A DNA stretch of 64,000 nt from contig OZ024861.1 of the NCBI GenBank assembly GCA_964017155.1, positions 18,937,953 through 19,001,952 of the forward strand, in the 5' to 3' direction. Source of the DNA: Oasisia sp. SBJ-2009 (lineage: Eukaryota; Annelida; Polychaeta; Sabellida; Siboglinidae). The position numbers were made by a program, and so were the translations under genes. The notes below the pieces were generated by a model. The model saw nothing but the letters and a program-made list of their open reading frames with translations, made no database searches and had not been told where the DNA came from. Every line of letters starts with the position of its first letter. Positions within the stretch are counted from its first letter, which is position 1. This document shows, one piece after another, positions 49,600-59,961 of this stretch.

Positions 49600-50245
49600 A
49601 TACTCAGTGTGCAGTGTACAGTGTGCAGTGCACAGTGTACAGAGTACAGTGTGCAGTGTACAGTGTACAGTGTGCAGTGTGCAGTGTGCAGTATACAGTG
49701 CACAATGTACAGAGTACAGTGTATAGTGTACAGCACACAGTGTACAGTATGCAGTGCACAGTATACAGTACACAGTGTACAGAGTACAGTGTGCAGTGTA
49801 CAGAGTACAATGCACAGTGTATTGTGCATAGTGTACAGTGCACAGTACACAGTGTACAGTGCATATTGTACAATGTACAGTGCAACATATATTACTCAGT
49901 GCACACTGGATAGTTTACAGTGCATAGTGCACACTGCATAGCGTACAATGCACATTGTACAATGCACAACGTACAGTACTCAAGTGTACTTTGCACAGTG
50001 TACATTGCACAGTGTACAGTCCAAAGTACAGTACTCAGTGCACACTGGATAGTTTACAGTGCATAGTGCACGCTGCATAGTGTACAGTGCACACTGAACA
50101 ATGCACAATGTACAGCACAATGTACAGTGCGCAATGTACTGTGTATGATGTACAGTACTCAGTGCACAGTGTACCATGTACAACGTACAATGTACAGTAC
50201 ACAGTGTGCAGTCCATGGTGTATGGTGCACAGTGTACAGTATACA
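49600..50245. repeat. Degenerate 7-bp satellite (TGTACAG/TGCACAG)
   Basis: About 650 bp of loosely repeated CAGTGTA, CAGTGCA and ACAATGT heptamers dense in TGTACA and TGCACA palindromes. A longer block beginning ACTCAGTGCACACTGGATAG occurs at 49894 and again at 50033 (139 bp apart), so segmental duplication followed heptamer expansion. Confidence 0.94.
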
Positions 50246-50377
50246 CACACAGCACCCATACTGCTCATCAGCTGTACAATGTGTATAACATATCTATGTT
50301 ACATGTACTATGCACAAAATAGCGTTGTCAAACAAATAAAACTTTAATTAAACATAAAAGCAGCTAAAACTGCTTAA

Positions 50378-51905
50378 CCGATTAGATCCCACAACGGCCG
50401 CGAACGGCCGCGCTGCAGACTCCTGGAACGGCTGGGACCGGCTGCTGTCACGACTGTGTATTCGAAAAATTCCTGGCGACTAACTACTGCACTAAACGCT
50501 TCTAAATTGTAACACAACCTAGTGGATACAGTTTGCAACAACACCAGCTTGTCACGTGCATGGGTTGCCATATTGAAATTTTTTATTTACATCGATTTTC
50601 TTCGAGTGCGTCTTAGTCAAACTTTGCCTTTGTCGTCATGTTTTCGGCAACTGATGTTGCACAGATGGTGTGGCATAGTGACAGCGATTATGGTGAAATG
50701 GAAGGGGGATTGGATGTGGAAATTGAGGAACATGTAAGTAGTTTTGTCTGTAAGAATTATTGCTTCAATCGTGTCGCTGAAACTTGGTAAAAGTTGGCTG
50801 TCAATATCATCGCTTCGGCATCGACTGAGTTGGACTATGACCGTTTGATGTACATCGATTCCATCACTTGTGTTATTTTTACACTCCTGTTATATACTTT
50901 TGTTGATTTTATCTGGATGTATGACATATTTCAACAATACAGTGACTTGTTTGAATAACTAATAATTACACATTTGTATGCTGAGAACAACTGTCAACTG
51001 TCAAAAGTTACAGCTGTCAGTGACAGTGTCAGTCCCGAGTACATGTGTACCTGGCAGTTTGTTTATGGATGTGTTTCTCTTCTGTTCTGTTGATGTTACT
51101 TCTAACCTCAGGCACCAGCTATGGTATTTTATTATGTTGTAATATTGTTCATATTTCGTAAATGTTTCTAATTATATTTCTCTCATTTCATGTTTACTTA
51201 TTTTGACTTTTTATTATAGGAAGAAGAAAAGAAGATGAAGAAGAAGAAATATGTTTTCTTCAACCAGTATTTCACATAAAACACACATACACTATACCAT
51301 TTCAAACAACTCAAAACAACACAAATATAAATTATACAATACAACAATGAACAGACACAATGTTTTGTTTCTCAATAAACACTGTTGCAACTAATTTGAT
51401 TGATTCAATGGCTTTATTCCTGAGATATTTCAATACATGCCTGTATAAAAAAATGTCGGCCATTTTGAAAATATTTTGCTTGACAAAATTATGCAAATAT
51501 TGTGTAACTAGAAAAATAACCATCATAATGTTATAATGTTTTCATTCTTGCAAAGCTAACACTTATAGCTGCATTTTATTCCGTGGGTTGAATATGGTAC
51601 TAGCAGGGGCTCAATTTCAAATGTCAGTCGCTAAGTAGAATAACTTTCAATATTTTTGAAACATTTATTATTTTCTATGCAAATTGTGATCAAGTGTCAA
51701 CATTTTATGAATAAATCATATTTCTATGTGTACAGGCATGTGGAGAAATTAGTTCTCTTCAAAATAAACACAACTTGTAATAAACAATTTTGAATAGATT
51801 TTTTTCTACAGATTTTTTAACACGTAGAGGTAAAATCGCTCAAAAATTGCCAAAAATCCTGGGAACATGAGGGCATGTTTTAATAAAATCCTAGGGCCTA
51901 ATGGG
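50378..51905 (+). mobile_element. piggyBac-like element, internally deleted
   Basis: The left end is TTAA|CCGATTAGATCCC and the right end, reverse-complemented, TTAA|CCCATTAGGCCC. A TTAA target site and ends starting CC(G/C)ATTAG are typical of piggyBac. The inside carries a small two-exon gene resembling the N terminus of a piggyBac transposase but no catalytic DDD domain. At 1528 bp it is shorter than autonomous elements (usually 2.3 kb or more), so it is probably a non-autonomous derivative. Confidence 0.7.
50638..51279 (+). CDS. Two-exon 51-residue ORF, remnant of piggyBac-type transposase
   Basis: Exon 1 (50638-50733, 32 codons) starts MFSATDVAQMVW and continues with the acidic HSDSDYGEMEGG, ending GAACAT|GTAAGT in phase 0. 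Exon 2 starts at 51220 after TTTTTATTATAG and runs in phase to a TAA at 51277-51279, with a basic stretch KKMKKKKYVFFNQYF. AATAAA lies at about 51374, near the expected place for a polyadenylation signal. The N terminus, a short helix then a Ser/Asp/Glu cluster, is the usual start of piggyBac-like transposases. The catalytic and Cys-rich C-terminal domains are missing. It could be a truncated transposase or a chance reading frame after deletion. Confidence 0.5.
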
Positions 51906-51909
51906 TTAA

Positions 51910-52450
51910 CTAGATATGAACCGATCTGCTATCAGAACTGACATAATGCACTAGCAGGCTCTAGTCATTGTAATTATACATTTTATACTATGCTATCCTA
52001 TTTAATAAAACAATCACCTACATGTAACATTACATCCCCAGCTGTCACTGCATTGTCAAGTAATAGATACATCTTTAATGTATTCTCTAAAGTCACTACA
52101 GCGGATAGGTGTGTGAATCCAACAGGTTCATTGGAGAGTGATGGTGAACTAAGACTGTGGTGGACTCCTTTCAAATGATCATACCACACTTTAATGGGTT
52201 AACTCATCAATCAAACTTCTGACAGACTGACACGCTAATATAGTGATACTGGTAGTCCGGTAGTCCGAGGACTTGGTCGGACTACCAAAGATGATGACAG
52301 AGGACTACCAAAAATATTGGGAATATTTTTCAAATTTTGTGTTTGTTATGTTATTCCGCTTAAATCTGGGCCATAGGACTACCACATATATCTGAGGACT
52401 ACCAGATTTCCCAACTAAGTAGTCCTGCTAACAACCAGAAATGTTGGAGT
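51910..52450. other. Unique sequence with a small palindromic element
   Basis: A second copy of the 12-mer TAATGGGTTAAC that forms the piggyBac right junction lies at 52192-52203. At 52249-52405 the ends CTGGTAGTCC and GGACTACCAG form a 10-bp inverted repeat, with four further GGACTACC words in both orientations inside; this may be a tiny 157-bp MITE. Confidence 0.5.
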
Positions 52451-52451
52451 T

Positions 52452-53312
52452 ACTTCTACCCCTGAGTGATGTCACCTCCTATGGACTGATAGGCTAGTCT
52501 AGAGTGATGTCACCTCCTAGGGACTGACAGGCTAGTCTAGAGTGATGTAACCTCCTAGGGACTGACAGGCTAGTCTGGAGTGATGTCACCTCCTAGGGAC
52601 TGACAGGCTAGTCTGGAGTGATGTCACCTCCTAGGGACTGACAGGCTAGTCTGGAGTGATGTCACCTCCTAGGGACTGACAGGCTAATCTAGAGTGATGT
52701 AACCTCCTAGGGACTGACAGGCTAGTCTGGAGTGATGTCACCTCCTAGGGACTGACAGGCTAGTCTGGAGTGATGTCACCTCCTAGGGACTGACAGGCTA
52801 GTCTGGAGTGATGTCACCTCCTAGGGACTGACAGGCTAGTCTGGAGTGATGTCACCTCCTAGGGACTGACAGGCTAGTCTGGAGTGATGTCACCTCCTAG
52901 GGACTGACAGGCTAGTCTAGAGTGATGTAACCTCCTAGGGACTGACAGGCTAGTCTGGAGTGATGTCACCTCCTAGGGACTGACAGGCTAGTCTGGAGTG
53001 ATGTCACCTCCTAGGGACTGACAGGCTAGTCTGGAGTGATGTCACCTCCTAGGGATTGACAGGCTAGTCTGGAGTGATGTCACCTCCTAGGGACTGACAG
53101 GCTAGTCTGGAGTGATGTCACCTCCTAGGGACTGACAGGCTAGTCTAGAGTGATGTCACCTCCTAGGGACTGACAGGCTAGTCTAGAGTGATGTAACCTC
53201 CTAGGGACTGACAGGCTAGTCTGGAGTGATGTCACCTCCTAGGGACTGACAGGCTAGTCTGGAGTGATGTCACCTCCTAGGGACTGACAGGCTAGTCTGG
53301 AGTGATGTCACT
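52452..53312. repeat. 38-bp minisatellite, about 22 copies
   Basis: Unit contains GGAGTGATGTCACCTCCTAG followed by GGACTGACAGGCTAGTCT. The variant GTAACCTCC recurs at about 52546, 52698, 52926 and 53192, i.e. 4, 6 and 7 units apart. Confidence 0.97.
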
Positions 53313-53384
53313 TCTTGGTGACCAACAGAGTGTCCAGAGCACCTGTCCAGCAGCACAGTGACCTGTCTGACCCACAGAGCTGAC

Positions 53385-54290
53385 ACAATATGATGCCACA
53401 CCCTGTGAGTTGTCACTGCTGTGGTTGGTGTAGGGGCACTGTGTGATGCCACACCCTGTGAGTTGTCACTGCTGTGGCTGGTGTAGGGGCACTGTGTGAT
53501 GCCACACCCTGTGAGTTGTCACTGCTGTGGTTGGTGTAGGGGCACTGTGTGATGCCACACCCTGTGAGGTGTCACTGCTGTGGTTGGTGTAGGGGCACTG
53601 TGTGATGCCACACCCTGTGAGTTGTCACTGCTGTGGCTGGTGTAGGGGCACTGTGTGATGCCACACCCTGTGAGTTGTCACTGCTGTGGTTGGTGTAGGG
53701 GCACTGTGTGATGCCACACCCTGTGAGGTGTCACTGCTGTGGTTGGTGTAGGGGCACTGTGTGATGCCACACCCTGTGAGTTGTCACTGCTGTGGTTGGT
53801 GTAGGGGCACTGTGTGATGCCACACCCTGTGAGGTGTCACTGCTGTGGTTGGTGTAGGGGCACTGTGTGATGCCACACCCTGTGAGTTGTCACTGCTGTG
53901 GTTGGTGTAGGGGCACTGTGTGATGCCACACCCTGTGAGGTGTCACTGCTGTGGTTGGTGTAGGGGCACTGTGTGATGCCACACCCTGTGAGGTGTCACT
54001 GCTGTGGTTGGTGTAGGGGCACTGTGTGATGCCACACCCTGTGAGGGGTCACTGCTGTGGTTGGTGTAGGGGCACTGTGTGATGCCACACCCTGTGAGTT
54101 GTCACTGCTGTGGTTGGTGTAGGGGCACTGTGTGATGCCACACCCTGTGATGTGTCACTGCTGTGGTTGGTGTAGGGGCACTGTGTGATGCCACACCCTG
54201 TGAGGTGTCACTGCTGTGGTTGGTGTAGGGGCACTGTGTGATGCCACACCCTGTGAGTTGTCACTGCTGTGGTTGGTGTCTTGGTGCAGG
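53385..54290. repeat. 53-bp minisatellite, about 17 copies
   Basis: Unit contains GTGTAGGGGCACTGTGTGAT, then GCCACACCCTGTGAGTTGTC, then ACTGCTGTGGTTG. GAGTTGTC and GAGGTGTC units alternate irregularly, suggesting two-unit duplication. It lies only about 70 bp after the unrelated 38-bp array. Confidence 0.97.
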
Positions 54291-55055
54291 AGCTCTAGGT
54301 TCAACAATAACACTCTTATTGAGATGTCGTGGCCGTCCAGGTTGCAATTACAACATGAGGCAGACAATACATAGACAGGAGTGGACATCACGTGACATCA
54401 CGTGACATCACTACTTGCGTGAGGTGACCATGCCAGGCTACACAAAAGTGGTGCATGTGTCTCTACTGCAAATGACAATAAAACACGAAATATGAAGAAC
54501 CAAAGACTTCTTTCTAAAAATGTTGTCATAAATGTTAATCTGTTTATGGCAAAATAAATTACTTGCATTTAGTTTGTTAAGAAATGTAGAAAATAGCTAC
54601 TAAAAGCAGCTACTTACCCAGGGAACTAATGCTAGCTAGAAGCTACTCTTTCCAATTAATGGCTTCTCCCCTCAGGTGGAGGAGCAGCGATGTATGTTTA
54701 GGTCGTGGGACGAGTAACAGGAAGACACATCCTGCTCACCAAGTAACTATTTTTCATTTTGTTAACAAAACAATCTCAATGCAAGTCATTTATTTTGTCA
54801 CACTGGATACCTGGGATAAATGTCAACATTGACACTGTTGACAGAAATGTTGACAAATGTCACTGTGTTCCCGGCTGGGTCACCTGGGTTTGTCATTAAT
54901 GTATGGAGCATTTATATCTAATTAATAATTAGTTAATATGGCATCAATTTCAATAGTGACATACCTCTGAATTATTGACCATGTTTATACAACACCAAAT
55001 GTTGGAATTAATCATGAATGTGTTAGAGTATAACAATGTAAGAATCATTACACAG
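54291..55055. other. Unique sequence, no supported gene
   Basis: At 54676-54742 a 67-nt stretch is framed by an acceptor-like TTCTCCCCTCAG and donor-like CACCAA|GTAACT on the plus strand; one frame is open but nothing supports coding. CACGTGACATCA is tandemly repeated near 54390. Confidence 0.45.
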
Positions 55056-56345
55056 ACTGGTGAGTAGATTCGCTCAGTACGGTGAGTAGATTCACTCAGT
55101 ACGGTGAGTAGATTCACTCAGTACGGTGAGTAGATTCACTCAGTGTGGTGAGTAGATTCACTCAGTACGGTGAGTAGATTCACTCAGTACGGTGAGTAGA
55201 TTCACTCAGTACGGTGAGTAGATTCACTCAGTACGGTGAGTAGATTCACTCAGTACGGTGAGTAGATTCACTCAGTACGGTGAGTAGATTCGCTCAGTAC
55301 GGTGAGTAGATTCGCTCAGTACGGTGAGTAGATTCCCTCAGTACGGTGAGTAGATTCACTCAGTACGGTGAGTAGATTCACTCAGTGTGGTGAGTAGATT
55401 CACTCAGTACGGTGACTAGATTCACTCAGTGTGGTGAGTAGATTCACTCAGTATGGTGAGAGTAGATTCACTCAGTACGGTGAGTAGATTTACTCAGTAT
55501 GGTGAGAGTAGATTCACCCAGTACGGTGAGTAGATTCGCTCAGTACGGTGAGTAGATTCACTCAGTACGGTGAGTAGATTCACTCAGTACGGTGAGTAGA
55601 TTCACTCAGTACGGTGAGTAGATTCACTCAGTGTGGTGAGTAGATTCACTCAGTACGGTGACTAGATTCACTCAGTGTGGTGAGTAGATTCACTCAGTAT
55701 GGTGAGAGTAGATTCACTCAGTACGGTGAGTAGATTTACTCAGTATGGTGAGAGTAGATTCACCCAGTACGGTGAGTAGATTCGCTCAGTACGGTGAGTA
55801 GATTCACTCAGTGTGGTGAGAATAGATTTACTCAGTATGGTGAGTAGATTTACTCAGTATGGTGAGAATAGATTTACTCAGTATGGTGAGCAGATTCACT
55901 CAGTATGGTGAGTAGATTTACTCAGTATGGTGAGAGTAGATTCACTCAGTACGGTGAGTAGATTCACTCAGTGTGGTGAGTAGATTCACTCAGTGTGGTG
56001 AGTAGATTTACTCAGTATGGTGAGAATAGCTTTAATCAGTGTGGTGAACAGATTCACTCAGTATGGTGAGTAGATTCACTCAGTGTGCGGAGTAGATTCA
56101 CTCAGTGTGGTGAATAGATTAACTCAGTGTGGTTAGTAGATTAACTCAGTGTGGTAAGTAGATTTACTCAGTATGGTGAGAGTAGATTTACTCAGTGTGG
56201 TGAGTAGATTCACTCAGTATGGTGAGTAGATTTACTCAGTATGGTGAGTAGATTCACTCAGTGTGTTGAATAGATTCACTCAGTACGGTGAGTAGATTTA
56301 CTCAGCATGGTGAGTAGATTCACTCAGTGTGGTGAGTAGATTCAG
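55056..56345. repeat. 22-bp minisatellite, each unit with donor core GTGAGT
   Basis: About 58 units of 22 bp: CAGTACGGTGAGTAGATTCA plus CT. Most units carry GGTGAGTAG. Variants CAGTGTGG, CAGTATGGTGAGAGTAG and TTTACTC increase rightwards. A block containing the rare GGTGACTAG unit at 55411 recurs at 55658 (247 bp). Confidence 0.97.
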
Positions 56346-56619
56346 TCACATCAGAGCAAACACCTGGAGCTACAGGTTACCTCTGTGTAAATAAACGTTC
56401 ACTACATTACATTTAATTTGTGCTACACAAACCGTTGTGCTCAATGCTTCTTGTCCAACTAGATGAGTCATAGACCTAACCTGCATCACTTGACATTTTA
56501 GGTGAGCCACACACAGTCAGTGAGCCTTGAGCCCTAAATGCACCTCCAAATCCCTGCATTGGCCAAACGGAAAGACAAACATCATCAACATGACACAATG
56601 ACATAGGATCAACTACGAG

Positions 56620-57462
56620 GTGACAACCAGTGACAGAAGACAACCAATGCCAGCAGCTTGAGGCCACCAGTGACAGAAGACAACCAATGCCAGCAGCTTG
56701 AGCCACCAGTGACAGAAGACAACCAATGCCAGCAGCTTGAGCCACCAGTGACAGAAGACAACCAATGCCACCAGCTTGAGCCACCAGTGACAGAAGACAA
56801 CCAATGCCAGCAGCTTGAGGCCAGTGACAGAAGACAACCAATGCCAGCAGCTTGAGGCCTCCAGTGACAGGAGACAACCAATGCCAGCAGCTTGAGCCAC
56901 CAGTGACAGAAGACAACCAATGCCAGCAGCTTGAGGCCACCAATGACAGGAGACAACCAATGCCAGCAGCTCGAGGCCACCAGTGACAGGAGACAACCAA
57001 TGCCAGCAGCTCGAGGCCACCAGTGACAGAAGACAACCAATGCCAGCAGCTTGAGGCCATCAGTGACAGGAGACAACCAATGCCAGCAGCTTGAGGCCAG
57101 TGACAGGAGACAACCAATGCCAGCGGCTTGAGGCCAGTGACAGGAGACAACCAATGCCAGCAGCTCGAGGCCACCAGTGACAGAAGACAACCAATGCCAG
57201 CAGCTTGAGGCCAGTGACAGGAGACAACCAATGCCAGCAGCTTGAGGCCAGTGACAGGAGACAACCAATGCCAGCAGCTTGAGGCCATCAGTGACAGGAG
57301 ACAACCAATGCCAGCAGCTTGAGGCCACCAGTGACAGAAGACAACCAATGCCAGCAGCTTGAGGCCACCAGTGACAGAAGACAACCAATGCCAGCAGCTT
57401 GAGGCCACCAGTGACAGGAGACAACCAATGCCAGCAGCTTGAGGCCACCAGTGACAAGCAGC
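56620..57462. repeat. 36-40-bp minisatellite, about 22 copies
   Basis: Unit contains CAGTGACAGAAGACAACCAA followed by TGCCAGCAGCTTGAGGCCAC. Units lacking CCAC (36 bp) or one base (39 bp) are interspersed, which produces the frame-switching minus-strand open frames of 280-330 residues. Confidence 0.97.
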
Positions 57463-57509
57463 TCCTGGCACATAAAAGTAGGCTTCATTTACACCTGACT
57501 GGTCACCTT

Positions 57510-57955
57510 AGGACAACCTGCATGTCATTCAAGATGATACGTCACTTGTGGCTTGCATGTCATCCAGGATGAGACGTCACATTACAACGGCCTGCACATG
57601 ATCCAAGATGAGACGTCACATTATGTCATCCAGGACAAGACGTCACATTATGGCAGCCTCCATGTCATCCAGGACAAGATGTCACACTATGACAGCCTGC
57701 ATGTCATCCAAGATGAGACGTCACACTATGACAGCCAGCATGTCATCCAAGATGAGACGTCACACTATGACAGCCAGCATGTCATGCAAGACGAGACGTC
57801 ACACTATGACAGCCTGCATGTCACCCAGGACAAGAAGTCACATTATGACAGCCTTCATGTCATCCAGAACAAGATGTCACACTATGACAGCCAGCATGTC
57901 ATCCAAGATGAGATGTCACACTATGACAGCCTGCAGGTCATCCAGGATATATTTG
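57510..57955. repeat. 39-bp minisatellite with GACGTCAC in each unit, about 11 copies
   Basis: Unit contains CATGTCATCCAAGATGAGAC followed by GTCACACTATGACAGCCTG. ACGTCA is a CREB/ATF half-site-like word and recurs in most copies; functional meaning is unproven. The last unit runs into LINE-derived sequence. Confidence 0.96.
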
Positions 57956-57971
57956 CCTCTTTTTGTTGGTA

Positions 57972-58720
57972 AACCATATATTGCAACTGTGCTAGTCACT
58001 AGTAGATTGGACCACTGTAATTTACTTTAACACAATATTGGCTATTACTGTCCTTAAGACTATCACAAAATTACAATGTGTTCAGAACTGCTTAGCCAGG
58101 GCTGTGCTTAGCCAGGGCTGTGCTTAGCCAGGGCTGTGCTTAGCCAGGGCTGTGCTTAGCCAGGGCTGTGCTTAGCCAGGGCTGTGCTTAGCCAGGGCTG
58201 TGCTTAGCCAGGGCTGTGCTTAGCCAGGGCTGTGCTTAGCAAGGGCTGTGCTTAGCCAGGGCTGTGCTTAGCCAGGGCTGTGCTTAGCCAGGGCTGTGCT
58301 TAGCAAGGGCTGTGCTTAGCCAGGGCTGTGCTTATGTTACTTGTTCTGTGTCACTTCTGAAGTCTTTCCATTAGCTCCCTGTCTGGTATTGTATCATCTT
58401 TAAGATATGTTCTATTTCTTTCCAGACACCTTTCTACAAGCATTTATTGCTTATTCCTCTAAGAAAACCTCCAGTTTTGATCATCTAGTTATGATTTACT
58501 ATTTGTCCCTAGAGTAAATACCAACATTGGGGTCATTGGGACTAAGGCCTTCGTCTTCACTCTATGTTAGCCACATGTTTGTTGCTAGAGCCTTTTCTGT
58601 AGCTGCACCTACTCTTTGAAATATGTTTCCAGATTGTGTTAGATCAGTTGAAAATATTGCACAATTCTACTGTCATTTAAAAATATACCATTATAACCTG
58701 GCCTATTTACCATAGCTCAT
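57972..58720 (+). pseudogene. CR1/L2-like LINE reverse transcriptase 3' fragment, interrupted
   Basis: Plus-strand translation left of the 16-bp array contains LVTSRLDHCNLL and LQCVQNCLARAV, the conserved end of the RT domain in CR1/L2-type non-LTR retrotransposons. To the right come LPVWYCIIFKICSISFQT (usually HWLPVRYRI.FKI...) and RAFSVAAPTL with FPDCVRSVENI (usually RAFSVAAP.LWN.LP..). Stops and frameshifts show it is dead. A 16-bp minisatellite sits inside the coding part, at the ARAV codons. No 5' part or ORF1 is present. Confidence 0.8.
58090..58335. repeat. 16-bp minisatellite inside the LINE fragment, about 15 copies
   Basis: Unit TTAGCCAGGGCTGTGC, with TTAGCAAGG variants. The first unit is in frame with VQNCLARAV of the reverse transcriptase tail, so the array grew from LINE coding sequence. 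Confidence 0.96.
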
Positions 58721-59957
58721 ATCAATCCGTCTGTTGACAACTGGAATATTTACTGACTCTGAAATTGATCAATCCTGTTTTCTTGATGCGCCTCTAAACT
58801 GGGTTTCCAAAGATTTAGACACAACAGCAGTTTTATCTTCTTCTTCTTTTTCTTGTTCTTCTTTTTATATTTCGAAGGTAAAATACTGTTGAAATCCTCA
58901 AATGTGATAATTTGCATCTAATTAAAACACGTTTCAGAGTAAAACAATGAAACCATTCTTGAAATAAGGAAACTGTTGGCAACATAACTCTGTGGCCCCA
59001 GCCAAGGGGACACTGACTGACACAAGGCAAATAGTAAGAGAATCATGCACCAGATGGCAGTGTTAGCAGAGAAACAGCTTGAGGATGTACTGAGTGTGTG
59101 AGAGTAGATGAGAGAGCTAACACATGTTTGTGTCACTAATCCTGTCTAGTTGCCTACTAATGCCTGTCTGCAGGCACCAACAGAGCACTTAAGGCTGGCT
59201 GAGCTTTCTCCTGGGCGGACTACTTCCCTCTGTCCTCATGCCTTCCCTGTCCTCAGTGTGTGCAGCTGCACAAACACAGCAACTCCGCCATCCATCACTG
59301 TGCCTAATGTGTGTACTCAGGTGGCCTGAGACAATAGACAGACAGAGACAGGCAGCCACTGAACACAAAGATGGCTGACATCTAAGGAAAGACAAATTGC
59401 TGAAAACGCATTCTAAAACTGGATGGCTTGACAGCAGTGTTAAGGCCACGTCTGCTTCTTCACCACATGTATAAATAACATTGATAGGAAATATAGTAAT
59501 TAAGAGACACAAATATTGGGATAAAATAGGACTATTTACAAAAAATAATTAAACAGAAAACTGCGTTTTAGGTGGTACCATCTATTGGCTTGATTTAACA
59601 TTCCATATTCAACTATTATTTTGTTGAATTTTCTGTTGTAAATACATCTGTACTATGTATTATTTTATATTTTGTCACATACTGAATTCAGCAAATTAAC
59701 AAATCACAATTAACAAATCCCAACTTTAAATGATATATCACAAAATTAACTGATTTTGCTGCTCTGATTATGATACTTGTGATGAATCGCAGGAAACACG
59801 CAAATTATAAGAGAAATTTTTCTTGAAAATACAAGATATATGGGTATGAATGATGATTAAAACAAAGAACTAAATGAAACACTGAAGGCTGGATGGCGCC
59901 ACCAGTTACACAGTCAGGCAAATTTGTGTGTGCTATTTGTAGCATCAAGAAGTGTGT
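58721..59957. other. Unique sequence, no gene seen
   Basis: Contains the CTCF-like motif listed separately and another GGATGGCGCCACC near 59894. No coding region supported. Confidence 0.5.
59048..59060 (+). promoter_or_regulatory. CTCF-like motif
   Basis: CACCAGATGGCAG matches all 13 positions of CASYAGRKGGCRS. Single sites of this kind can occur by chance; binding is inference. Confidence 0.35.
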
Positions 59958-59961
59958 TTAA

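Noticed and set aside
54676..54742. 67-nt plus-strand exon with good acceptor and donor
   Set aside because: Only splice-like ends support it; one frame is open by chance length and no neighbour exon is seen.
54950..55056. Plus-strand exon upstream of the 22-bp array ending ACAGACTG|GTGAGT
   Set aside because: The open stretch is AT-rich, lacks an acceptor in a compatible frame and shows no protein-like motif.
57510..57955. Array of CREB/ATF sites
   Set aside because: Only the half-site ACGTCA is present and it recurs because the whole 39-bp unit repeats; no promoter is nearby.
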